A stretch of 64,000 nucleotides of DNA from DASUPK01 sp963763955 (GCA_963763955.1 CAVXQP010000022.1:62001-126000); one strand, 5' to 3'; positions 16,516 to 23,938 are shown, counted from the first letter of the stretch. Notes: generated from the letters alone by a model not told the origin. Numbers and translations are program-made.

Positions 16516-16536
16516 CTGCTTTTGCATGGAAAGCAG
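16516..16536 (+). repeat. GCATGG palindrome copy (one extra T in left arm)
   Basis: CTGCTTTTGCATGGAAAGCAG is the same palindrome as at 9095 with one additional T. The position 16 bases after its GGAAAG reads CGGTTA, so no -10 box remains, and no gene starts behind it. The interval up to 16624 shows nothing else. Confidence 0.65.
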
Positions 16537-16624
16537 CACTTTCGCCGAGCGGTTAGCTCAGCTCGAATCGAAAGCCGGTTTCCACACGTCACGCCCAAGC
16601 CGTGGCGCAGCGAAAAAGGCGTTT

Positions 16625-18205
16625 CTAAGAACCCTGCGCCTCGGAAGGGACGAGGCCGGGGAAGTAATTCGCGGCGATGCTCCTGACGAAATCGACGAGC
16701 TGCTCCGGGGTGGGCGGGTGATCGGGGTCGGTTAGCTCGGCGGGAATCGGATGCCCGGACTGCCGCGCATGCTCAATCATGCCGGGGCCGACGGCCTTGC
16801 CCAGGGTGCTGATCGCCTCGCCGTAGGCGATCTTGGTCAGCTGCCAGTCCGGCAGGGGCGGTGGGTGCATCTCCGGCCAGGTGGCCGGGTCTCTCGGTGT
16901 CTTCCGGGAGAGCAGATGCTCAAAGGAGCGGGCGGCCGCGTCGCGGTCGGTGAAGGGACCGCCGAGGTCCCAGACCTTGCGAAGCGTGGCGAGTAGCGAG
17001 GTGTGTCGGTACTCCTCGTTGATCACGATGCCCTCGTCGACCCACGGAGAGACGATGACCCCCGGCACGCGATAGCCCGAGCGGTCGAAGGTGAAGTCGC
17101 ACTGCCCCTTGGGAGCGTCTGAGTCCGGCGGCGCGGCTGGCCCGGGCGGCACGTGGTCGTAGGTGCCACCGGGCTCGTCCCAGCCGATGAAGAACGTCGT
17201 GTTGTAGGCGTTGGAGCCTTCGGCGCTATCGGCTGCCTTGATCGCCCTGTAGATGCGCGCCAGGAAGTTCTCCCCGGCCACGATCGACGACGGCGGATCG
17301 ACCGCCACGTCCACGTCGCCGCCGATGAAGGAGCGCCCGCACGCCGGGTGGTAGTCGCCGTGTCCGGCGATCAGGTTGGGCTCGATCAGGCTGAAGTCCG
17401 GCAGCGTCCCTTTGGCCGCGTCGCGCTCGAACTCCGAGAAGGGCACGAAATGCGTAGCCAGCCGGTCCTTGAGCCGCGGCATGTGAATCCAGCCCGTGAA
17501 CGAGATCTGCATCGGCTCGGCCACGTACACCTTCCAAGAGCGCCCGTGCGCCTCGAGGCGGTTGAAGAGCGTCTCGGCGGTGTTCTCCGTCGTCCATTTC
17601 TTCGCAGGCGAGTTCGTCACGAACCCCGATGAGGTTCCGGCGGTCCAAGACGAGCGGTTCATGAACGTTTGCGAGGGAACCTCGCTGAACCAGTGGTCGA
17701 AGACGCCGAAGGCCCTGGCGATCCCGCTCAGCACCGGCACCTGTTCGGGCGTGTAGCCGGTCATGATCTGCGCGTACTCCTCGTAGGTGGGCTGGCGTCC
17801 GACCTCACCGGTGAAGGTGCTGATGTAGTCGGTGACGAACCCGTCCATCGTCGGCTCGCTCCCGGGCGGCGGCAGGTTCCACGGGGCGGTCACCTCCTCG
17901 CCGATCTTGAAGCGGTTGTGCTCGTCGAGGGTGTTAAAGAGCTGGGTGTTGGTGTGGTAGTACTCCTCGCCGGAGTCCGGGTTCGGGGCATCCATGTCGG
18001 TCGCCACCGTGTAGGGGACCGTCTTGCGCTCAGCGCCGTGCTCGGCCCACTCGGGGATCGGGTTGCTGAGGTTCTTGCCGATCACGCCCTCGAAGGTCTT
18101 GCCGTCGTCAGGGCGATAGAGGTGGCCCAGCAGGTTGTCGAACGACCGGTTCTCGAACAGCACGAGCACGACGTGGTCCAGCGCCTGGGAGCGGTCGCTC
18201 CTCAC
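16625..18205 (-). CDS. Phosphoesterase family protein (phospholipase C / acid phosphatase-like)
   Basis: The 526-residue protein belongs to the pfam04185-type phosphoesterases. Visible features are the N-terminal DHVVLVLFENRSFDNLLGHL with the conserved Glu-Asn pair, FDHWFSEVPSQTFMNRSSWTAGTS, GWDEPGGTYDHVPPG with metal-ligand Asp and His, RVPGVIVSPWV and YRHTSLLATLRKVW. Family members hydrolyse phospholipids or phosphomonoesters and are often secreted, but no signal peptide is seen here. The GTG at 18205 is the best start; a little sequence may be missing. It is the largest intact enzyme of the right half of the island. Its 5' end lies 140 bases from a divergent small gene. Confidence 0.88.
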   Translation of the reverse strand: MRSDRSQALDHVVLVLFENRSFDNLLGHLYRPDDGKTFEGVIGKNLSNPIPEWAEHGAERKTVPYTVATDMDAPNPDSGEEYYHTNTQLFNTLDEHNRFKIGEEVTAPWNLPPPGSEPTMDGFVTDYISTFTGEVGRQPTYEEYAQIMTGYTPEQVPVLSGIARAFGVFDHWFSEVPSQTFMNRSSWTAGTSSGFVTNSPAKKWTTENTAETLFNRLEAHGRSWKVYVAEPMQISFTGWIHMPRLKDRLATHFVPFSEFERDAAKGTLPDFSLIEPNLIAGHGDYHPACGRSFIGGDVDVAVDPPSSIVAGENFLARIYRAIKAADSAEGSNAYNTTFFIGWDEPGGTYDHVPPGPAAPPDSDAPKGQCDFTFDRSGYRVPGVIVSPWVDEGIVINEEYRHTSLLATLRKVWDLGGPFTDRDAAARSFEHLLSRKTPRDPATWPEMHPPPLPDWQLTKIAYGEAISTLGKAVGPGMIEHARQSGHPIPAELTDPDHPPTPEQLVDFVRSIAANYFPGLVPSEAQGS

Positions 18206-18296
18206 AGCCGTCGGTCAGCGGCGTCGTTCACCGGCGGCACCCTATCGCCGCGCTGACCTCAGCAAGGGCGAGAAGGCAGCCAGCCCGCAGAAGTAT

Positions 18297-18345
18297 CGCT
18301 TTGGACGACGCCACCCCTCTCCCGCTGCGAGATACTGCGTGGGCG
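18297..18345 (+). promoter_or_regulatory. Repeated promoter module (partial) before small gene
   Basis: A TTGGACGA hairpin half (18297-18310) is followed by GATACT at 18331-18336, then exactly nine bases (GCGTGGGCG) and the ATG at 18346. The GCATGG palindrome with GGAAAG is missing here. The nine-base spacing is identical to that before the SnoaL genes at 20547 and 24472. Confidence 0.65.
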
Positions 18346-18585
18346 ATGTCGCAGGAGAACATCTGGCACCTCAACGTCAGCTACATCGGCACCGGTGAGG
18401 ACGGAGAACGCGCCAACCACATCATCGTCACGGCGCGCAGGCAAGGGAAGCCGGTCTACGGCGAAGGCCCTTGGTGGAACGTCGCTTACGAGAACGTCGA
18501 GACACGCGAAGCCGCGCTGAGTGCTCTCAGCATCGATCTGGACGAGATCGACCCAGGCTGGCGGGCCGTACTCGAGATCAGATAG
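18346..18585 (+). CDS. Small protein of unknown function in SnoaL operon
   Basis: The 79-residue protein begins MSQENIWHLNVSYIGTG and contains RANHIIVTARRQGKPVYGEGPWW and a C-terminal acidic helix (EAALSALSIDLDEIDPGW). I do not recognise the family. Its first residues (MSQEN) and start context mimic the SnoaL genes, although the body is unrelated. It uses the repeated promoter core with a nine-base spacer, so the transcript is probably nearly leaderless. The SnoaL-like gene follows three bases after its stop, so the two are co-transcribed. Confidence 0.65.
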   Translation: MSQENIWHLNVSYIGTGEDGERANHIIVTARRQGKPVYGEGPWWNVAYENVETREAALSALSIDLDEIDPGWRAVLEIR

Positions 18586-18588
18586 GCG

Positions 18589-19008
18589 ATGTCGGAGGAG
18601 AACGTCGAGGTTGTGCGGCGTCAAATCGAAGGGTTCCAGGCGGGAATGGAGCGTGGCGATCCCGGCGCTGTGTTCGATGCTCGGACCGTCGCTGCCGACG
18701 CCGAGTGGATAGTGCGCGAGGGGATGGACGGGAGGACGGTCTGGGTGGGCCGCGAGGAGTTCGTCCAGTTCATACGCACCTGGACCGAGGAGTTCGAGGG
18801 CTGGTCGATTCAGGTCGAGCAACTGATCGATGCCGGCGACGACCGAGTGGTCGCCCTCACACGCCAGTCGGGAACCGGAAAAGGAAGCGGCGTCCCGGTC
18901 GAGCTGGATCTCGGCCTGATCTACGAGCTTAAGGATGGACGCGTGATTCGGATTACGAACTACCTCACCCACGCCGAAGCCCTCGAAGCCGCCGGGCTGT
19001 CGGAGTAG
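18589..19008 (+). CDS. SnoaL-like / NTF2-fold protein
   Basis: The 139-residue protein begins MSEENVEVVRRQIEGF and ends ALEAAGLSE, the signature of a family that is very numerous in Thermoleophilia. The pattern WIVREGMDGRTVWVGREEFVQFIRTW, then a run of beta strands and GRVIRITNYLTHAEAL, fits the NTF2-like cone fold used by SnoaL cyclases, ketosteroid isomerases and many non-enzymatic binders. No ketosteroid-isomerase catalytic pair can be named with confidence. Immediately after the TAG lies the TTGGACGA hairpin (19009-19028), then the GCATGG palindrome (19034-19051). Confidence 0.85.
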   Translation: MSEENVEVVRRQIEGFQAGMERGDPGAVFDARTVAADAEWIVREGMDGRTVWVGREEFVQFIRTWTEEFEGWSIQVEQLIDAGDDRVVALTRQSGTGKGSGVPVELDLGLIYELKDGRVIRITNYLTHAEALEAAGLSE

Positions 19009-19051
19009 CTGCTTTGGACGAAAAGCGGCTATCCGCTTTGCATGGAAAGCG
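19009..19051 (+). repeat. Cassette junction: 3' hairpin then GCATGG palindrome
   Basis: The hairpin CTGCTTTGGACGAAAAGCGG starts at the base after the SnoaL stop codon; five bases later comes CGCTTTGCATGGAAAGCG. The same order and spacing (0-5 bases) occur at 13050-13091, 14752-14790 and 24407-24441. No -10 box remains 16 bases after the GGAAAG, so this copy probably no longer drives a gene. Confidence 0.7.
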
Positions 19052-19216
19052 ACACTTCTCGCGTTAGGTTCCGGCGGGCGTGCTGAAGACAGGAGAGCCG
19101 GGTCTGGCGTGAGGACGGCGGCCCCGCTGCGCCGGATGGTGGAGAATCCGGACAATCGAGACTCCCGAGGTGACGCACCTCAGCTACCGGATCGCAACCA
19201 CTGACAGGAGTGCCGC

Positions 19217-19855
19217 ATCAGCACGCAGGCCGGCAACAAAGTGAATCTCTCGATGTCCGTGTCCGCCGACGGCTTCGTCGCCGGACCCAACCAGGACGAG
19301 GACAATCCGCTCGGCGTCGGCGGGATCGAGCTGCACAGGTGGCACATCGATGAGGGGCCCGAGAGCGGCGGACACCCCGTCAACAAGCAGGTGATGTCGG
19401 AGATGATGGACGGGATGGGCGCCTTCATCATGGGGCGGAACATGTACGGCCCGATCCGCGGCGAATGGGGCGACTCGGACTGGAAGGGCTGGTGGGGAGA
19501 CGATCCGCCGTACCACGCTCCGACCTACGTCCTCACCCACCATGCCCACGATCCGATCGAGATGGAGGGAGGCACGACCTTCCACTTCGTCACCGAAGGG
19601 ATCGAGTCCGCCTACGAGCAGGCGAAGGCGGTCGCCGGAGGCCAGAACATCTCCATCGCCGGCGGCGCCTCATGCGCCCAGCAGGCCCTCAAGGCCGAGC
19701 TGGTCGACGAGGTCGACCTCCAGGTGTCCCCGGTGATCCTCGGCGCGGGGGAGCGGCTCCTCGACGGCTTCGAGCCGGGAGAGCCGGAGCTCGAGCTGGT
19801 GCGCGTGCTCGAGGCTCCCGGCACGATCCACATCCGCTACGGGGTGGTCAAGTAG
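19217..19855 (+). CDS. Dihydrofolate-reductase-like protein (RibD C-terminal domain family), possible ATC start
   Basis: The protein of about 205-212 residues has RibD_C features: VNLSMSVSADGFVAGPN at the N-terminus, GAFIMGRNMYGPI, PPYHAPTYVLTHH, GGQNISIAGGASCAQQALKAELVDEVDLQVSPVILGAGERL, and a short C-terminal strand. Family members bind NADPH; the substrate is unknown. No ATG, GTG or TTG exists upstream of the GTG at 19241 after the in-frame stop. However, an AGGAG ends at 19210, six bases before an in-frame ATC at 19217, and the GTG lacks such a site. I therefore extend to 19217, noting that 19241 is the conservative start. Confidence 0.75.
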   Translation: MSTQAGNKVNLSMSVSADGFVAGPNQDEDNPLGVGGIELHRWHIDEGPESGGHPVNKQVMSEMMDGMGAFIMGRNMYGPIRGEWGDSDWKGWWGDDPPYHAPTYVLTHHAHDPIEMEGGTTFHFVTEGIESAYEQAKAVAGGQNISIAGGASCAQQALKAELVDEVDLQVSPVILGAGERLLDGFEPGEPELELVRVLEAPGTIHIRYGVVK

Positions 19856-20126
19856 CACGCTCGTCCCACTCAGGAAACAGCGACGGCGAGTTGAGCCACT
19901 CTCTGTACTCGCGTGTGTCTATCGGTTCGGCCCATAGCTGACGAAGCGACCGATTCCTCGCACTGCCAGATAGGTCAGCGGCAACAGGATGACCAGCGCA
20001 AGTCCGCGCTCGGTAGCGGAGACAGCGATCAATTGAGCCACGCGTTGGCGAGGCTACCCGGGGGGCTGCCTCGATGCGCCGGTGCGCTCAGAGGCAGGTC
20101 GGCAAATCGCTGCTTCCATCGAACCG
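19856..20126. other. Gap with a short membrane-protein-like fragment
   Basis: On the minus strand about 40 codons (roughly 20050 to 19929) read as an Ala/Leu/Val-rich helix followed by TYLAVRGIGRFVSYG and a stop, which resembles the C-terminus of a membrane protein. No start or N-terminal part is recognisable. The rest shows nothing. Confidence 0.3.
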
Positions 20127-20145
20127 CCGCTTCTCGTCCAAAGCA
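20127..20145 (-). repeat. 3' cassette hairpin after SnoaL stop codon (minus strand)
   Basis: The minus-strand sequence TGCTTTGGACGAGAAGCGG begins directly after the TAG of the SnoaL gene at 20146. The hairpin core TTGGACGA is identical to those at 19009 and 24407. Having no T-run, it would be an atypical terminator. Confidence 0.65.
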
Positions 20146-20547
20146 CTACTCCGACAGCCCGGCGGCTTCGAGGGCCTGGTCGCGGTCGAAATATTCCGCG
20201 CATCGAACAATCAGCCCGTCCTTGAGTGTGTAGACGAGCCACTGCCTCCAGTCCATGTCCATGCCGCTCGCCCTTGCACGCCCGGTGTATCGGACGGTGG
20301 CAAGCACTCTGTCGCCGGGCGCCTCGACGCATTCTTCCAGGCCGGCGCGAAGTCCAGGGAACGTCTCCATGTACCCCTCGATGTAGCGCCTCACGGCGAC
20401 CCGTCCCCGGTGGGTGGCCGCGTCGGGGTCCTCAACGCTGGTCTGCCACTCGATTGTGGGCGCCTGAAGCTGCGAAACAGCCTCAAGGTCGCCCCGCTCG
20501 AAGGCGTTATACGCAGCCCGAACGATCTCGACGTTCTCCTCCGACAT
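20146..20547 (-). CDS. SnoaL-like / NTF2-fold protein in a complete cassette
   Basis: The 133-residue protein begins MSEENVEIVRAAYNAFERGDLEAV and ends DQALEAAGLSE. The body (IEWQTSVEDPDAATHRGRVAVRRYIEGYMETFPGLR, then GDRVLATVRYTGRARASGMDMDW, then KDGLIVRCAEYFDRDQAL) is a standard NTF2-like fold with an intact hydrophobic pocket pattern. This is the most complete unit in the window: GCATGG palindrome, GGAAAG, 16 bases, GATACT, 9 bases, gene, then 3' hairpin. The ATG at 20547 is fixed by this spacing; a longer frame to 20586 would start inside the promoter. Confidence 0.88.
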   Translation of the reverse strand: MSEENVEIVRAAYNAFERGDLEAVSQLQAPTIEWQTSVEDPDAATHRGRVAVRRYIEGYMETFPGLRAGLEECVEAPGDRVLATVRYTGRARASGMDMDWRQWLVYTLKDGLIVRCAEYFDRDQALEAAGLSE

Positions 20548-20556
20548 CCCCCACGC

Positions 20557-20595
20557 AGTATCTCTCGACGGAGTACTGCTTTCCATGCAAAGCGC
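20557..20595 (-). promoter_or_regulatory. Complete repeated promoter module
   Basis: On the minus strand the GCATGG palindrome (20595-20576) contains GGAAAG (20584-20579). Sixteen bases later comes GATACT (20562-20557), then nine bases and the ATG at 20547. Spacer and hexamer arrangement are those of a housekeeping-type promoter; the short distance to the ATG implies a leader of only a few bases or none. Confidence 0.7.
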
Positions 20596-21104
20596 TAGCG
20601 CGAGAGCTCCTTCGGCTTCACCAACGACACCAGCTCGGCGCTGCCGGGCGCCAGCTCGCGCCAGCTTCCGTTGAGCTCCAGCGTTGCCAGCGCCGCGGTC
20701 GGAAACTTGCTCCTCACTCGCGCGCTCTCAGAGCCCGGGCGGGCGAGGCTCAGGCCGAGGTCCTGGATGCCGGGGTTGTGGCCGATCAGCATCACCGATT
20801 CGACCTCGTCCGGCACCTCGTGCAGCACCTCGAGGAGGTCGGCTTCCGGGGCCGCGTAGAGCGCGGGATTGATCTGGACGTCGGCACTCTTCCCCAGGGC
20901 CGGCACGAGCCGTTTCAGCGTCTGGCGGGTGCGCCTCGATGGCGAACACAGCACCAGCTCGGGGGCGATCCCCTTCCGCCCCAGATGCTCCGCCATGACC
21001 TTGGCGGCGCGGCGGCCGCGAGCCGCCAGTGGCCGGTCGTGGTCGGCTAGCGTCGGATCATCCCAGCTCGACTTGGCGTGGCGCAGGAGATAGAGCCGTT
21101 TCAT
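20595..21104 (-). CDS. SixA-like histidine phosphatase
   Basis: The 169-residue protein opens with KRLYLLRHAKSSW, carrying the RHG-type catalytic motif as RHA, followed by DHDRPLAARGRRAA, CSPSRRTRQT and IGHNPGIQDL with the second catalytic His. This is the SixA subgroup, whose E. coli member dephosphorylates His phosphotransfer proteins. Small-molecule phosphatase activity is also possible. The start is the ATG at 21104. Its stop codon touches the promoter module of the downstream SnoaL gene, so the palindrome there might also end this transcript. Confidence 0.88.
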   Translation of the reverse strand: MKRLYLLRHAKSSWDDPTLADHDRPLAARGRRAAKVMAEHLGRKGIAPELVLCSPSRRTRQTLKRLVPALGKSADVQINPALYAAPEADLLEVLHEVPDEVESVMLIGHNPGIQDLGLSLARPGSESARVRSKFPTAALATLELNGSWRELAPGSAELVSLVKPKELSR

Positions 21105-21216
21105 TCCGACCTGAAGGATGCCGAGAGCGGGCAACCGAAGGCAAGGCGGAAGCGGAAAATGAAGGTGCGCTGCCGCTTATCGCGCGAAAGGGCGGCGACC
21201 TACCAGGTTCCAAGAG

Positions 21217-21255
21217 TGCTGCTTTGCATGGAAAGCAGAGGTCTTGCCCGAGATT
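21217..21255 (+). promoter_or_regulatory. Repeated promoter module upstream of truncated secreted protein
   Basis: A perfect GCATGG palindrome (21217-21236) with GGAAAG (21228-21233) is followed after 16 bases by GATTCT (21250-21255) and GCGTGGGG. No ATG lies nine bases further; the next plausible start is at 21313. The original gene of this module seems to have been replaced. Confidence 0.6.
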
Positions 21256-21312
21256 CTGCGTGGGGGGCTATCGAGGTTGACGGCTCTTCCCAGTCGATAT
21301 ACGGTCGCCTCG

Positions 21313-21600
21313 ATGAAGGGGAGGAGTGGGGTCGTGAGGTGCTGGTCGCTCGGATCGTTCGTGGCGGTGGGGCTTGCGGTGTTGGCCCTCGTGGGTGCCC
21401 CGAGCGCCGCTGCGGAAGAGACACTCGCTGCGAGCTGCCAGCCGACCGAGAACATCTTCAACGCCGCAACCGGAGACCACCTGTTCGGCCAGGCCTTCAG
21501 CCCGCAGTTGAGCGGGAACCTCACCCGCGTCGAGCAAGCCCGGTCACGAATCTGCCTGCAGCGCGAAACGGCGCCGACAAGATGCGCGTTATCCGCATGA
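21313..21600 (+). pseudogene. Secreted protein fragment, probably truncated by frameshift
   Basis: The 95-residue frame starts with a clear signal peptide: basic KGRSGVVRC, a hydrophobic stretch FVAVGLAVLALVGA and a cleavage site near AAAEE. The mature part (NIFNAATGDHLFGQAFSPQLSGNLTRVE) matches the opening of extracellular beta-sandwich proteins in actinobacteria, which normally continue for 100 residues or more. After LTRVE the frame turns into unrelated Arg/Cys-rich sequence and stops, so the gene is broken. Function unknown. Confidence 0.55.
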
Positions 21601-21717
21601 CGAGAACCTAATCGCGCTCCCTTTAGCAGGGCTCAGGAAAGGCTGATCCGCCGCGGTGCCACTTGCCAATGAAAATGAACACCGTCGATGCCGGTGTGGG
21701 GACGCGGCGAGCTCGCC

Positions 21718-21806
21718 CTACTCCGACAGCCCGGCGGCTTCGAGCGCTTCGCGGGGGTCGCTGACGACAAGATCCCCGGACGATGCGCGGAACATTCGTC
21801 CATATC
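21718..21806 (-). pseudogene. SnoaL 3' fragment
   Basis: The minus strand ends SDPREALEAAGLSE and a stop at 21718, the standard SnoaL tail, preceded by about 15 codons of unrelated or decayed sequence (GRMFRASSGDLVV). No matching start exists upstream, and no 3' hairpin follows. Confidence 0.6.
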
Positions 21807-21977
21807 CAGGTCGAAGCGCCGGCCGCCGATTCGGCACAAAATAATCTCGCACTGAGAATGCTGAGAGTTAGCTGGCTCAGCATTTCAGGGGGAAGACTCG
21901 GCACACAACGAGTCCTTCCTAACGTTCAGGGGGCTTGCGAGGCTGCGGGTCCCCTGAACTCACTTAGAGAACATGGC

Positions 21978-21999
21978 CTACTCCCGCAGCCCGGCGTAA
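21978..21999 (-). pseudogene. Second SnoaL tail remnant
   Basis: The minus strand reads CGCCGGGCTGCGGGAGTAG, the AGLRE-stop ending of a SnoaL gene, with no body in front. It lies 260 bases from the remnant at 21718. Apart from these two pieces, 21601-22061 shows no gene that I can support; two 14-base near-repeats (CAATGGGAAG followed by CAGCCC or GAGCCC) lie at about 22027-22061. Confidence 0.5.
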
Positions 22000-22061
22000 C
22001 CGGGTAGATCCTTCCGGACAAGGGGCAATGGGAAGCAGCCCAAGCAATGGGAAGGAGCCCC

Positions 22062-22286
22062 GTGAAGATGAAGCTCAACGACAGTTCGATGGAACTGATT
22101 CGTTGTCAGACCCTCGAGAAGGCGGCTACCGACCTCCGTCGCGCCGCTGACGCAATGGATGACTTGTCCCACGTCAAACGGCCAGTGCTGGCACGTGACG
22201 TCGAGGACACGCGGGCAAATGTTGCCCTCGTCAGAACGTGGCTTGCAGTAGTCGATCAGGTCGGCTGGCCGATCGCCAACGGTTGA
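22062..22286 (+). CDS. Small hypothetical protein
   Basis: The protein of about 74 residues (KMKLNDSSMELIRCQTLEKAA, then LRRAADAMDDLSHVKRPVLARDVEDTRANVALVRTWLAVVDQVGWP) is helical and charged. I do not recognise it. A GAAGGAG lies four bases before the GTG at 22062 and ten before an ATG at 22068; either could be the start. An orphan SnoaL promoter on the opposite strand follows. Confidence 0.45.
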   Translation: MKMKLNDSSMELIRCQTLEKAATDLRRAADAMDDLSHVKRPVLARDVEDTRANVALVRTWLAVVDQVGWPIANG

Positions 22287-22314
22287 ATCTAGGTCCGACT
22301 GCGTTCTACGTCGG

Positions 22315-22332
22315 CATCGCCCACGCAGTATC
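22315..22332 (-). promoter_or_regulatory. Orphan SnoaL promoter core with three-codon remnant
   Basis: On the minus strand GATACT (22332-22327), nine bases (GCGTGGGCG) and ATG (22317) are exactly spaced, but the frame reads Met-Pro-Thr-stop. This is a cassette start whose gene has been removed. No GGAAAG is found 16 bases upstream. Confidence 0.6.
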
Positions 22333-22480
22333 TCGCTGTCGGGCGCTCCAGTCTTAGCGCCCCCGGTCCTGGGACGGTTCGTCCCGGGTCGCAACCGGGC
22401 TTACCCGCCGTGTGTGTCCAGGGGCCGGGGGCGTCGAGGAGAACCTACTCCGGGCCGGCGCCCCCGGTAAGCGGCGTCAC

Positions 22481-22798
22481 CTAAGTGTGAGTGTGGGCCT
22501 TCATCGATGCGAGTCCCGCGCTCGGGGTCGCCGGCGAGTCCGCGGGCGCGGGGTCTGAGGGCGTGCGAGTGCGGGGGCCATCCGCATCGGCTTTAGGTGG
22601 CGGCTCTACCGGCAATCGGGCGGATACGGTTCCCGAGCGCTTCCCGTAGAGCTTCTCGCGGACCTCCGCCTCCGCCCGTTTCGGATCGGGGTATCGCGCC
22701 TCCTTCGCTCCAATCGCCCGCGCCGAGCGCAGCAGCACCACGGTCGCCACGGTGATGACGGCAACCCCGGACAGGATGAGCGCGATCAGTGCGAGCAC
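22481..22798 (-). CDS. Small membrane-anchored protein, unknown function
   Basis: The 105-residue protein has one N-terminal membrane segment (LALIALILSGVAVITVATVVLL), a basic juxtamembrane region (RSARAIGAKEARYPDPKRAEAEVREKLYG) and a Pro/Ala/Thr-rich tail that is probably disordered. The start is a GTG at 22798 without a strong ribosome-binding site. Codon use fits a real gene, but no relative is recognised. Confidence 0.5.
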   Translation of the reverse strand: MLALIALILSGVAVITVATVVLLRSARAIGAKEARYPDPKRAEAEVREKLYGKRSGTVSARLPVEPPPKADADGPRTRTPSDPAPADSPATPSAGLASMKAHTHT

Positions 22799-23253
22799 CG
22801 CGGCCGAGAGCGCTCCCCTCGTCTGACGGGTGAACGCTCCGAAGAGAGGATGTTGTTCTCCATCGGAGTAGTTTCGCTCAAGGCCCCTGTCTCCCCCTCT
22901 CGACCCTGGATAGGGGCCGGCCTGAGCCGGAGGTGTTCAGGTGGCGGTGTGCTTCGAGCGCTAGGGCGACACGACGATCGCCGTCAGCGTGATGGAACTC
23001 ACCGCGCCGTCGTGCTGCTCGTTGGGACAGCTTGCTGCCGGTCATAAGACATCAAAACCTTTCGTGCCCTCTGTAGCGGGTCGCACGGAAGGAAGAGGGA
23101 TGACCCAGCGAGCGAACTTGCTGGCACCGAGGAAAATGATCTGGCCGCAGCGCCAGCCCAACTAGCTTACTCCGGTTCCTGGGCTGCCACAAAGGCGGGG
23201 GCGACGAGAGGCGCGTTCGTCGGGAAAATCTCAGAGGCGGGGCCTCGCCGCGG
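22799..23253. other. Gene-poor stretch
   Basis: No protein gene can be supported. A 21-codon frame from an ATG at 23101, preceded by GGAAGGAAGAGGG, ends at 23166; it is too short to judge. No RNA gene or repeat copy was recognised. Confidence 0.35.
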
Positions 23254-23292
23254 GATACTGCGTGGGCGATGTCGCGGGAGAAGCCTGCGTGA
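23254..23292 (+). promoter_or_regulatory. SnoaL promoter core with truncated start peptide, upstream of methyltransferase
   Basis: GATACT (23254-23259), nine bases, then ATG at 23269 in perfect spacing. The frame reads Met-Ser-Arg-Glu-Lys-Pro-Ala-stop, a clipped SnoaL start. The methyltransferase gene begins 22 bases later with its own ribosome-binding site. Confidence 0.6.
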
Positions 23293-23313
23293 GCGATCCG
23301 AAGGAGCCCCGGA

Positions 23314-23930
23314 ATGGTCGTTCCCTACAAGCTCTTTTACCGGCTCGGCTTCCACCCCTGGGAGGACCTCGCAGAGCACCCCCCGTTCGCAGAGAAGCTC
23401 TCGGAGTTGGTCGAGCGCGAGGAAAGCGGGCGGGAGCCGCCTTACGGACGGGCGCTCGACCTCGGCTGCGGAAGCGCCGTCTGGGGCGTCAAATTGGCCG
23501 AGCGCGGCTGGCAGGTGACGGGAATCGATCTGGTGGACAAATCCTTGGAGCGTGCGCGCGAGCGGGTGCGGGAGGCCGGCGTTGAAATGCGGGTGACACA
23601 GGGCGACGTAACTGACCTCCGTAACACCGACGTCGGCAGCGGTTTCCGCCTGGTGCTGGACACCGGAACCTTCCACGGACTCAACGCAGACCAGCGCGCG
23701 GCGATGGGTCGGGAGATGGATGCGGTCGCCGCCGATGATGCCACCGTGCTGCTCGACTGCTTTGCGCCGCGCCGACGAGGGCCGCTGCCGCGTGGGGCTA
23801 GCCGGAGGACGTAGAGGCGGCGTTTCCCGACTGGACGATCACGGACATCGAGGTCGCGGACACCGAGCCGGACCCGATCGCAAGGTTTCTCAAGTTCGAC
23901 GAACACTTCTACCGGCTGGTTCGAACGTGA
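23314..23930 (+). pseudogene. Class I SAM-dependent methyltransferase, frameshifted near C-terminus
   Basis: The first 160 residues form a Rossmann methyltransferase: RALDLGCGSAVWGVKLAERGW (SAM-binding motif I), VTGIDLVDKSLERAR (acidic residue binding ribose), QGDVTDL and LVLDTGTFHGL. After GPLPRGASR the frame hits a stop at 23812-23814, while the next frame continues EDVEAAFPDWTITDIEVADTEP and FDEHFYRLVRT to a stop at 23930. One base seems to be missing at about 23805. Full length would be about 205 residues. An AAGGAG lies eight bases before the ATG. It sits between a SnoaL promoter core and a SnoaL tail (23939-23959). Confidence 0.75.
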
Positions 23931-23938
23931 GACGGGGA

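Noticed and set aside
15420..16624. CRISPR array next to the cas1-like relic
   Set aside because: No regularly spaced direct repeats of 20-40 bases were found; the hairpins at 16424-16536 are single structures without spacers.
16298..16735. Plus-strand protein of 145 residues
   Set aside because: The frame reads through the large hairpin and palindrome and into the 3' end of the phosphoesterase gene; no start signal and no recognisable domain.
19009..19028. Classical rho-independent terminator after the SnoaL gene
   Set aside because: The stem is short (about seven base pairs) and no T-run follows; the fixed adjacency to the next palindrome is better explained as a cassette junction.
22850..23047. 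Small gene starting near an ATG at 22850
   Set aside because: No ribosome-binding site, poor composition, and no match to either neighbouring unit.
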